A stretch of DNA of 18,114 nucleotides from CAISIP01 sp046594635 (lineage in GTDB: Bacteria; Pseudomonadota; Gammaproteobacteria; Burkholderiales; Burkholderiaceae_C). The position numbers and the translations under genes are program-made. The notes under the pieces were generated by a model. That model was not told the DNA's origin, did no database searches, and saw only the letters and a program-made list of their open reading frames with translations. The stretch covers positions 1 to 18,114 of the forward strand of contig JBKJRR010000434.1 of NCBI GenBank assembly GCA_046594635.1, in the 5' to 3' direction. Within the stretch, counting starts at the first letter, position 1; each line of letters starts with the position of its first letter. Positions 6,943 through 13,861 of the stretch are shown here, piece by piece.

Positions 6943-7134
6943 TCAAGGGCAATTGCCCCGTTGTACGAGGCACTCAAATGCCGCAGTCAGGAGGGCCGCA
7001 GCAAAGGGACTGAGCAAACAGGTCACCAGAGTCCCGACCATGGAAGCCGTTGAAACTGACTGTCGTCGCAGACGATGAAGGCCCGCGAAAAGGACGAGAT
7101 TCAGAAGAATCGGGACAACGAACAGAAAGATCAA
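6943..7134 (-). CDS. Possible small membrane protein (TTG start), unidentified
   Basis: A 63-codon minus-strand frame starts at a TTG and encodes two hydrophobic stretches (IFLFVVPILLNLVLFAGL and MVGTLVTCLLSPFAAALLTAAF) joined by a basic link HRLRRQ, which would fit a two-helix inner-membrane protein. An in-frame TAA lies six codons upstream of the TTG, so no longer version exists, and there is no clear ribosome site. I do not recognise a family. It lies downstream of, and on the same strand as, the broken ORF6N gene. If it is not real, 6918-7223 is a gene-free stretch of about 306 bases in which I see nothing else except a 12-bp palindrome at 6947-6958. Confidence 0.35.
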   Translation of the reverse strand: MIFLFVVPILLNLVLFAGLHRLRRQSVSTASMVGTLVTCLLSPFAAALLTAAFECLVQRGNCP

Positions 7135-7223
7135 ATTTTCTGTGTGTGCTTAGACGAGACTTAAGTAGATTCCGTCGAGAAGCAACAGGATGGTCATTTG
7201 AATGAGCTCAGGCATCATCAGGT

Positions 7224-7808
7224 TCAGGTATCTTGTTTTTCGTTGTTCTGCGGCGTGACGAACCCGATAGGTCGCTTGGGCGGATCGGGCGGCGCCATCA
7301 GATCGCGCAGCGCGTCAAACACCTGTTTGAGCTGGATACGGGTGTTTCGGCTGAAACTGTCGTGCTGCATCGCCAAGGCTTCGGTCTTGTGTTCCAGATC
7401 ATTGAGTCGCTTGGCCAGGTCACCATGCGTAGAAGCAATCTGGCGCAATCGCACAAAGGCGCGCACAACGTACACGGCGATTTCGACTGCACGCGGGCTG
7501 CTCAGGATGGTGGCGGCCATCAAGGCGCCATGCTCTGTGAACGCCCTTGGCGCTTAACGCCGGCCACCGCGTCCCGTGTTTGAGGTCGCAGTTTGCGACC
7601 TCAAAGCGGCAAACTCCTCGTCGGTCAGCGTAAACATAAAGTCCGCCGGAAACTTCGCCAGGTTGCGTTTGACAGCCTCGTTGAAGCGCTTCGTTGGTAC
7701 GTCATACAGCGCTGCTATGTCGTGGTCGAAGATCACACGCTGGCCGCGCAAAGTCACGATGCGCCTTGTGATCGTTTCCAGTGGAGGTGGTTTCATGTGC
7801 TCGCTCAT
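7224..7808 (-). pseudogene. ORF6N-domain protein gene interrupted by one in-frame TAA
   Basis: From the ATG at 7808 the frame encodes an ORF6N domain, a DNA-binding-associated domain common in phages and mobile islands: RIVTLRGQRVIFDHDIAALY, VPTKRFNEAVKRNLAKFP, DFMFTLTDEEFAALRSQTATS, then GRGGRR. A TAA at 7554-7556 stops it after 84 residues, but the same frame continues without a shift as APRAFTEHGALMAATILSS, PRAVEIAVYVVRAFVRLRQI and a coiled-coil-like tail to 7224, exactly how intact relatives continue. Intact members normally have a tyrosine after GGRR, so one base change (TAC or TAT to TAA) explains it. Together the parts total 194 residues plus the internal stop, the usual size. An AAGG ribosome site precedes the ATG. 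A truncated 84-aa domain could still be made. Intact ORF6N proteins have no firmly known role. Read as a recent nonsense allele, or a sequencing error. Confidence 0.8.
7579..7605. repeat. Perfect 12-bp inverted repeat inside the ORF6N coding region
   Basis: TTTGAGGTCGCA, a 3-nt loop GTT, then TGCGACCTCAAA form a perfect hairpin. It encodes the LRSQTATS stretch at the end of the ORF6N domain on the minus strand and sits 23 nt from the nonsense codon. A perfect dyad in a coding region is not needed by the protein alone, since synonymous codons would break it. Confidence 0.85.
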
Positions 7809-7951
7809 CGCGCTACCTTGTCATGCCCGTCTCGACTGCATATCGATCAAATCTTCACTGCCCACAATGCACCGCCTCTGGCTTTTATGGGCCCATTGTC
7901 GCTTCGTGTCCAAACGCACGCATCCTTCAAATGCAGCAAAACAAGCATCGT

Positions 7952-9040
7952 TCACGTACTCCCCCGCTCCACGATCTTCGGTCGGATCTCGCGCTGCTCG
8001 GAAGCGACCGGCACGCAGGTCTGCGGATACACCATCGCCAATACCTGCTGCGCGCACAATGTGCCCAGCGACTGCCGATCCACGCTGACCGAGCTCAATC
8101 CGCCACCCAGCTGGGCTGCAATCGGATAGTCGCCAAAACCCAGCAGGGCCAGTTGCTGCGGCACCGCGATGCCGGCCTCACGCCCATGCAGCCAGGCGCC
8201 AGCCGCCGGAAAATCGCTGGAGAACGCGATGGCCCGCGGCAAACCCTCGCGCTGCAGCTGCTGCAGCACCGCGCGTCCAGCAGCCATGGGGTCGACACGC
8301 GGCATAGCCACCACCCGAACCTGTGCCTGCGACTGGCGCGCAGCGCGCACAAAGGCCTTGCTGCGCGCGTGCGCCCGCACATCCCCGGGCACACTGTTGT
8401 CAACATAGACAAGGTCGTCGTAGCCACGCCCTGTCAGATGGTCGGCCATCAGCGCGCCGACGCGCTTGTGGCTGAAACCGATCTGTACCGTGTCCTTCTC
8501 CCGCGCATCGAAGTCCCAGATGTGCACGACGGGAATCGCACTGTCGCTCGCCTGTGCCAACAGCCGTTTGACTGGCGCACTGTGGTTGCGCCCGGTGACC
8601 ACCAGCGCTGAAGGCGACCAGGCCAGCAGGGCCCGGATCTGCTGCTCCTCGCGATCGGACTGGTAGTTGGTCGATGCCAGCAGCAGTTCGAGGTCATGGG
8701 CCTGCAGGCCGTCGCTCAGCGCCTGCACCGTCTCGGAAAACGTGGCATTGGCAATGCTCGGAACAATTACGGCGACGATGCTCGATCGCCCTCCCGCAAG
8801 CATTTCGGCGCTCTTGTTTGGCGTGTAGCCGGTGTGCTGCAACGCCGCGCGAATTTTCTCCGCAGTCTCGCGCGCCACCAGCTCCGGCGCACGCAGAAAA
8901 CGTGACACTGTCATCGTCGTCACACCCGCCCGAGCCGCAACGGTGGACTGCGTCGCGCGGCCATGGCTGCGACCTGCAGCGCGGGCCACGAAATCGCCAC
9001 TTGCGCCAGGTGATATGGATGACTTCCTAGGGTTTGCCAT
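7952..9040 (-). CDS. LacI-family transcriptional regulator, GntR/IdnR-like subgroup
   Basis: The 362-aa product has a LacI-type DNA-binding head at about residues 31-85 (STVAARAGVTTMTVSRFLR and GYTPNKSAEMLAGG) and a periplasmic-binding-protein-like effector domain (SIVAVIVPSIANATFSE to the end). The head closely resembles the E. coli gluconate repressor GntR (same TMTVSRFLR pattern). About 30 residues of basic, low-complexity sequence precede the HTH, longer than usual; an internal GTG at codon 18 is an alternative start, though the ATG at 9040 is preferred. It diverges from the dehydratase operon, and a 14-bp palindrome lies 27 bp upstream of its start. It probably represses that operon and responds to a sugar acid or 2-keto-3-deoxy intermediate (inference). 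The first 100 bases downstream of its stop, toward the ORF6N gene, hold no strong terminator. Confidence 0.87.
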   Translation of the reverse strand: MANPRKSSISPGASGDFVARAAGRSHGRATQSTVAARAGVTTMTVSRFLRAPELVARETAEKIRAALQHTGYTPNKSAEMLAGGRSSIVAVIVPSIANATFSETVQALSDGLQAHDLELLLASTNYQSDREEQQIRALLAWSPSALVVTGRNHSAPVKRLLAQASDSAIPVVHIWDFDAREKDTVQIGFSHKRVGALMADHLTGRGYDDLVYVDNSVPGDVRAHARSKAFVRAARQSQAQVRVVAMPRVDPMAAGRAVLQQLQREGLPRAIAFSSDFPAAGAWLHGREAGIAVPQQLALLGFGDYPIAAQLGGGLSSVSVDRQSLGTLCAQQVLAMVYPQTCVPVASEQREIRPKIVERGST

Positions 9041-9070
9041 GATGACAATTTCTGAACTGGGGGTTAATGT
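9041..9070 (+). promoter_or_regulatory. Tentative promoter of the dehydratase operon
   Basis: ATGACA (9041-9046) and TAATGT (9065-9070) are 18 nt apart and would start transcription near 9077, inside the LacI-type palindrome. The match is moderate, and other placements are possible. Confidence 0.35.
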
Positions 9071-9081
9071 TAGCGCTAACA
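9068..9081. promoter_or_regulatory. LacI-family operator, 14-bp perfect palindrome
   Basis: TGTTAGCGCTAACA is a perfect palindrome with the central CG typical of LacI-family sites. It resembles the gluconate GntR operator pattern TGTTA-N4-TAACA of E. coli, in line with the GntR-like HTH of the adjacent regulator. It lies between the divergent regulator and dehydratase genes, overlapping the tentative -10 and start site of the operon. Confidence 0.8.
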
Positions 9082-9098
9082 GCATTTTCAGTTTAACC

Positions 9099-10844
9099 GT
9101 GAAAAGACCACCCGTCAAAACCCTGGAGCAGTTGCGCAGCCGGCGCTGGTTCGCCGACGCCGGCATGCGCGGTTTCGCACATCGCCAGCGCATGCAGCAG
9201 CGTGGTGTGCGCCGGCAAGACGTGATGGAGCGGCCGGTCATTGCCATCATCAACACCTGGAGCGACCTCTCGCCGTGCCACGCACACCTGCGCGAGCGCG
9301 CCGAGGCGGTCAAGTGCGGCATCATGCTCGCGGGCGGTTTCCCGGTGGAACTGCCGGCGATGAGCCTGGGCGAAGTGATGGTCAAGCCGACCACGATGTT
9401 GTATCGCAACTTCCTGGCGATGGAAGTCGAGGAACTGCTGCGCAGCCTGCCGTGCGACGGCGTCGTATTGCTCGCCGGCTGCGACAAGACCACACCGGGT
9501 ACGCTGATGGGCGCGATCAGCATGGACATCCCCACCATCTTCTGTCCCGCCGGCCCGATGCTCAACGACCGCCATGTCAGGAACGGTATTTCGCGTTCGA
9601 TTGGTGCCGGCACCCATACCCGCATGTTCTGGGATGAATACCAGGCTGGCAACATTGATGCGCGGGAGATGCAACGCCTGGAGTCGCGCATGACGCGCGC
9701 GCCGGGAACCTGCAACACGATGGGCACAGCGTCGACCATGACCGGCATGACCGAGGCGTTGGGGCTGACGCTGCCAGGCGCCAGCTCGATTCCGGCGATG
9801 GACTCGGCCCACACGCGCATGGCAACCGACTGCGGCGAACGTATCGTGGCCATGGTCTGGGAAGATCTCAAGCCCTCGCGTCTGCTCACCAAGGGCAGCT
9901 TTCACAACGCGGTGGCGGTGCAGATGGCCCTGGGCGGCTCGACCAACGCGGCAGTGCACATCATCGCCATGGCGCGCCGCGCAGGCGTCGACCTGACGCT
10001 CGATGACCTCGACGCCATCGGGCGCAAGGTGCCGGTGCTGGCCAACCTGTTCCCCAGCGGCGACCGTCTGATGGAAGATTTCTATTACGCTGGCGGCCTT
10101 CCGGCGCTGATGTCGGAGATCCGCGAACATCTCTCGACCGACGAGCGCACCGTCAACGGATGCAGTGTCGGGGAGAACATCGCCCTTGCCGAAGTGCTCG
10201 ATCCGGAGGTGATCCGCCCCTTGGCGCGTCCTGTCAGCCCGGCCGGCGCGCTGGCGGTGTTGCGCGGCAACCTCGCGCCCGAAGGCGCGGTCATCAAACC
10301 CAGTGCCGCCAGTACGAAACTGCTGTGCCACAGCGGCAAAGCATTGGTGTTCGACAACCAGCCACAGATGCTGGCAGCCATGGCCGATCCAGACCTCGAC
10401 TGCGACGAAAACACGGTGCTGGTACTGCGCAATGCAGGGCCTGTTGGTGCACCCGGCATGCCTGAATGGGGCAACCTGCCAATTCCGAAAAAGCTGCTCC
10501 AGGCTGGCGTACGCGACATGTTGCGCCTGTCGGATGCCCGCATGAGCGGCACCCACTACGGCACCTGCGTATTGCATATTTCGCCCGAAAGCGCGGTCGG
10601 CGGCCCGCTCGCGCTGGTGCGCACCGGCGACACCATTTCGCTCGACGTCGCGGCGCGATCGCTGCAACTCGACGTGCCCGAGACCGAACTGGCGCAGCGC
10701 CGAGCCGCCTGGACTGCGCCAGAGCAACCGTACCAGCGCGGCTTCACGAAATTGTTCCAGCAGCACGTGACGCAGGCCCATGAGGGCTGCGATTTCGATT
10801 TCCTCCAGGGTACGGCACCGACGCCCGAACCCGTAATTTTCTGA
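9099..10844 (+). CDS. IlvD/Edd-family sugar-acid dehydratase (arabonate/xylonate-dehydratase-like)
   Basis: The 581-aa enzyme belongs to the IlvD/Edd dehydratases, which remove water from aldonic acids to give 2-keto-3-deoxy acids using an Fe-S cluster and Mg. N-terminal LRSRRWFA and GFAHRQRM are typical of the arabonate/xylonate branch, not of amino-acid DHAD. Likely cluster cysteines are C60 (NTWSDLSPCHAH), C128 (GCDKTTPG) and C205 (APGTCNTMGTAST); the C-terminal SDARMSGTHYGT carries the catalytic serine region. Sugar-acid members of this branch hold a [2Fe-2S] cluster. The start is taken as GTG at 9099 because the frame upstream runs through the operator and the regulator gene; no ribosome site is evident. 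The aldolase gene follows after 14 nt. The exact aldonate (arabonate, xylonate, fuconate, galactonate) is not decided by sequence. Confidence 0.88.
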   Translation: MKRPPVKTLEQLRSRRWFADAGMRGFAHRQRMQQRGVRRQDVMERPVIAIINTWSDLSPCHAHLRERAEAVKCGIMLAGGFPVELPAMSLGEVMVKPTTMLYRNFLAMEVEELLRSLPCDGVVLLAGCDKTTPGTLMGAISMDIPTIFCPAGPMLNDRHVRNGISRSIGAGTHTRMFWDEYQAGNIDAREMQRLESRMTRAPGTCNTMGTASTMTGMTEALGLTLPGASSIPAMDSAHTRMATDCGERIVAMVWEDLKPSRLLTKGSFHNAVAVQMALGGSTNAAVHIIAMARRAGVDLTLDDLDAIGRKVPVLANLFPSGDRLMEDFYYAGGLPALMSEIREHLSTDERTVNGCSVGENIALAEVLDPEVIRPLARPVSPAGALAVLRGNLAPEGAVIKPSAASTKLLCHSGKALVFDNQPQMLAAMADPDLDCDENTVLVLRNAGPVGAPGMPEWGNLPIPKKLLQAGVRDMLRLSDARMSGTHYGTCVLHISPESAVGGPLALVRTGDTISLDVAARSLQLDVPETELAQRRAAWTAPEQPYQRGFTKLFQQHVTQAHEGCDFDFLQGTAPTPEPVIF

Positions 10845-10858
10845 GCCCGGATTCCGCC

Positions 10859-11656
10859 ATGCACAACCCGTTCAAAGCACTGCTCGCGCGCACGGACCTC
10901 GCTGCCGGATACCCGGTCGGCACATTCGCAATGGCGGCGTCTCCGCTGGTGGCCGAGGCACTGGGCTGCGTCGGATTCGACTGGGCCGTGGTCGACATGG
11001 AGCACACACCACTGGATCTGGACAAACTGGTGGGCATGCTGCAGGCGGTTGCGGGTACCTCCATGCTGCCCATTACCCGTGTGCCCTGGAACGACACGGT
11101 GATGGTCAAGCGCGTGCTCGATGCCGGAGCGCAGAGCCTGATGTTTCCGTTCGTGCAGAACGTTGAAGAAGCGCGTGCCGCCGTTGCCGCCTGCAAATAT
11201 GCACCTCATGGCGTGCGCGGCATGGCCGCCATGAGCCGCGGCTCACGCTTTGGCACCGTCAAGGACTACTTCAAGGTCGCCAATGACGCGGTCAGCGTCA
11301 TCGTGCAAGTCGAAACTCCGCAGGCCATGGCGCTGATCGACAAGATCGCCGCGGTCGATGGTGTCGACTCCATATTCATGGGTCCGGGGGACCTCAGTGG
11401 CGCGATGGGCCATGTAGGCAACCCGATGCATGACGAGGTCGTGGCGGCCATGGCGGACGGCGTGAAACGTTGCCACGCTATCGGCAAACCGGTGGGCAGC
11501 GTCGCAGGCACCCCTGAGGCGGTGGCGATCTACCGTGATATCGGCATCGACTACATCGGCTGCGCTTCCGACCTCGGCCTGATGATGCGTCAGTGTGCCG
11601 CCGTGCTGTCCACCATTCGTTCACAGAAGGTCGTTGTCAACACCACGGGCTATTGA
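10859..11656 (+). CDS. HpcH/HpaI-family class II aldolase (2-keto-3-deoxy sugar-acid aldolase)
   Basis: A 265-aa pyruvate-dependent class II aldolase. HpaI/GarL-type residues are in place: VDMEHTPLD with E48/H49, R74 (ITRVPW), metal ligands E152 (VQVETPQ) and D178 (FMGPGDLS). Such enzymes cleave 2-keto-3-deoxy acids to pyruvate and an aldehyde (glycolaldehyde from pentonates, lactaldehyde from 6-deoxyhexonates, tartronate semialdehyde from glucarate). Placed directly after the dehydratase, it most likely cleaves that enzyme's product in the cytoplasm. The stop is followed after 10 nt by the Bug receptor gene, indicating one operon. The substrate remains open. Confidence 0.87.
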   Translation: MHNPFKALLARTDLAAGYPVGTFAMAASPLVAEALGCVGFDWAVVDMEHTPLDLDKLVGMLQAVAGTSMLPITRVPWNDTVMVKRVLDAGAQSLMFPFVQNVEEARAAVAACKYAPHGVRGMAAMSRGSRFGTVKDYFKVANDAVSVIVQVETPQAMALIDKIAAVDGVDSIFMGPGDLSGAMGHVGNPMHDEVVAAMADGVKRCHAIGKPVGSVAGTPEAVAIYRDIGIDYIGCASDLGLMMRQCAAVLSTIRSQKVVVNTTGY

Positions 11657-11666
11657 AAGGAAAAAC

Positions 11667-12671
11667 ATGCATCCAATACCAATCCGGTTGGCGGCGTGGA
11701 GCCGCACCGCCATGATCGCGTTTGCCGGGATCCTGGCCTTGAGCGGCCTTGCAGGGCCGGTGCAGGCGCAAGCCTGGCCGGCGAAGCCGATCAAACTGGT
11801 GGTCGGTTTTCCACCCGGTGGCGGTATCGACGCCGTGGCGCGCAACCTCCAGCCCGGACTGCAGGAAGCCCTGGGTCAGCAGATCATCGTCGAATACAAA
11901 CCAGGCGCTGGCGGTATGCTGGCCGCTGGCGAACTGACCCGCGCAGCGCCGGACGGCTACACCATCCTCGTGGCCAATATCGGACCCTTTGTGCTGGCGC
12001 CGAACATGGTGTCGAAAAAGCCCTTCGATCCGCAGAAGGACTTCACCTATATCCACCAGACCTCCGGCTCGGGATTCATTGCCGCGGTACCGGCCAACCA
12101 TCCGGCCAATACGCTGGCCGAGTTCGTGGCCTGGGCAAAGTCCAATCCTGACAAGGCTAATTTCGCGTCCGGCGGTGCCGGTTCTATCACCCACCTCAAT
12201 GGCGAAATGCTCAACCAGATCGCTGGCACCAAGCTCGTGCATGTGCCCTACAAGGGCTCGGCCCCGGCGGTACAGGACCTGATCGGCGGGCAGACCCATC
12301 TGCTGGTCGACGTGGCCACCGTCCTGCTGCAGCATATCCAGAGTGGGCGACTGAAGGCTCTGTATGTCACCGACGCACAGCGCATCGCGCAGTTGCCCCA
12401 GGTGCCGACAGCCAAGGAGGCCGGATTCCCGGGGTTGGAGGCCTCCGGCTGGCAGGGCATCGTTGGACCGGCTGGCATGCCCAAGGATGTGGTCGCCCGC
12501 ATTTCGAAGGCGATTCATGAAACGCTGGCCAAGCCGGACGTGCGGGCGAAGTTTGCCGCCAACGGCAGCGCCATCATGGAAAAAGGACCGGAAGATTTCA
12601 CCAGCTTTCTTACCGCCGAGATCAACCGCTGGGTGCCGGTTGTCAAGGCTTCCGGCGCAACGCTGGACTGA
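11667..12671 (+). CDS. Bug-family tripartite tricarboxylate transporter (TTT) solute-binding protein
   Basis: The 334-aa protein has a signal peptide (hydrophobic core about residues 14-30, cleavage probably after VQA34 or QA36) and the Bug/TctC fold: WPAKPIKLVVGFPPGGGID near the mature N-terminus, APDGYTIL, VPYKGSAPAVQDLIGGQ and a C-terminal segment ending VKASGATLD. Bug proteins bind carboxylates in the periplasm and are greatly expanded in Burkholderiales. The gene has a good AAAGGA ribosome site before the ATG at 11667. No TctA or TctB membrane genes are present, so it would rely on membrane partners elsewhere, or act in sensing. In this operon a sugar acid (aldonate) is a sensible ligand, but this is inference. 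Confidence 0.88.
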   Translation: MHPIPIRLAAWSRTAMIAFAGILALSGLAGPVQAQAWPAKPIKLVVGFPPGGGIDAVARNLQPGLQEALGQQIIVEYKPGAGGMLAAGELTRAAPDGYTILVANIGPFVLAPNMVSKKPFDPQKDFTYIHQTSGSGFIAAVPANHPANTLAEFVAWAKSNPDKANFASGGAGSITHLNGEMLNQIAGTKLVHVPYKGSAPAVQDLIGGQTHLLVDVATVLLQHIQSGRLKALYVTDAQRIAQLPQVPTAKEAGFPGLEASGWQGIVGPAGMPKDVVARISKAIHETLAKPDVRAKFAANGSAIMEKGPEDFTSFLTAEINRWVPVVKASGATLD

Positions 12672-12707
12672 TGGCCCCGTCAGCACGCAAACTACAACGG
12701 ACACACC

Positions 12708-13781
12708 ATGGCCTCGGTTGAACTGCAACGTGTCGTCAAGTCGTATGATGGCAAGACCAATGTCATTCACGGCGTTGACCTGCATATCGAACACGGCGAA
12801 TTTGTCGTCTTCGTCGGGCCCAGCGGTTGCGGCAAGTCGACCTTGCTGCGCATGATCGCCGGCCTGGAGTCGATCAGTGGCGGCGACGTGATCATCGACG
12901 GCAAACGGGTCAACGACGAGCCACCACGCAATCGTGACATTGCGATGGTGTTCCAGGACTACGCGCTGTATCCACACAAGAACCTGTACGACAACATGGC
13001 CTTCGGCTTGCGGCTGCGCAAGACGCCCGAGGCCGAGATCAAAAGCCGTGTCATGGATGCCGCACGGCTGCTGCGCATCGATCACATGCTCGATCGCAAG
13101 CCCGCCGCCTTGTCTGGCGGACAGCGCCAGCGTGTTGCGATCGGCCGCGCCATAGTGCGCCAGCCCAAGGTCTTCCTTTTCGACGAGCCCCTGTCGAACC
13201 TGGATGCGCAATTGCGCGGCGAAATGCGCACCGAGATCAAGAAGCTGCATCAGCGACTGGGCGCCACCATCATCTACGTGACGCATGACCAGGTTGAAGC
13301 CATGACACTGGCCGACCGCATCGCCGTGCTCAGCGCGGGTCGTACGATGCAGTACGCAAAACCTTCGGACATCTACAACACGCCAGCGGCAACTTTTGTC
13401 GCTGGCTTCACGGGTTCGCCGCCGATGAACCTGCTGCCCTGCAGGATCGATGGCGCCAATGCCATGCTCGGCTCCCAGGCGATCGTGCTGCCGGCGCCAT
13501 TGGCAGCCCGCGCTGCCGGTGTGCATGAACCCGTATTTGGCATACGACCCGAAAACATCACGCTGCAGCCGCACGACGATTGCGCGCCAATCGATGCCAG
13601 TGTTGTATTGACCGAACCACTGGGCGCCGAGACCCTGGTCACGCTGCAGATTGGCGGGCGGGAAATGGTCGCACGGTGTTCCGCCGCATTTGCCCGCGCA
13701 CCTGGCGAAGCCTTTGCGGTTTACATGCACCCTTCGCACATGCATCTGTTTGACGGCGCCAACGGGCTGGCGTTGCACTGA
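12708..13781 (+). CDS. CUT1-type sugar ABC transporter ATP-binding protein (MalK/UgpC/MsmX-like)
   Basis: The 357-aa ATPase has Walker A GPSGCGKST (37-45), signature LSGGQ (135-139), Walker B FLFDEP (156-161, D159/E160) and H-loop H193, followed by a C-terminal TOBE/OB-fold regulatory domain (about 240-357, with GIRPEN), as in MalK and UgpC. It energises import by the two permeases encoded downstream. Gene order is ATPase, binding protein, permease, permease. It lies 36 nt after the Bug gene; the ATG at 12708 has no strong Shine-Dalgarno. No C-terminal fusion or loss is seen. The sugar cannot be named from the ATPase. Confidence 0.9.
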   Translation: MASVELQRVVKSYDGKTNVIHGVDLHIEHGEFVVFVGPSGCGKSTLLRMIAGLESISGGDVIIDGKRVNDEPPRNRDIAMVFQDYALYPHKNLYDNMAFGLRLRKTPEAEIKSRVMDAARLLRIDHMLDRKPAALSGGQRQRVAIGRAIVRQPKVFLFDEPLSNLDAQLRGEMRTEIKKLHQRLGATIIYVTHDQVEAMTLADRIAVLSAGRTMQYAKPSDIYNTPAATFVAGFTGSPPMNLLPCRIDGANAMLGSQAIVLPAPLAARAAGVHEPVFGIRPENITLQPHDDCAPIDASVVLTEPLGAETLVTLQIGGREMVARCSAAFARAPGEAFAVYMHPSHMHLFDGANGLALH

Positions 13782-13861
13782 GCCGCATGATCCGTTTCGA
13801 TCAATCAAAGAAATTCAGAGCCACGATTCCCACCCACTCGTTTCAACCACCGGAGTACGTC

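Noticed and set aside
6947..6958. GGGCAATTGCCC palindrome after comC as a terminator or operator.
   Set aside because: Loop-free 12-bp dyad with no T-run, and it overlaps the possible small ORF; chance is a fair explanation.
8832..9098. An open frame extending the dehydratase 89 codons upstream.
   Set aside because: It overlaps the divergent regulator gene and its operator and has no dehydratase-like sequence before residue 1 of the GTG start at 9099.
11637..13808. A 723-codon minus-strand open frame, and similar long ones at 9093-10781 and 5517-6977.
   Set aside because: They lie opposite well-recognised genes, are rich in His, Arg, Gln and Gly as expected for GC-rich shadows, and show no domain.
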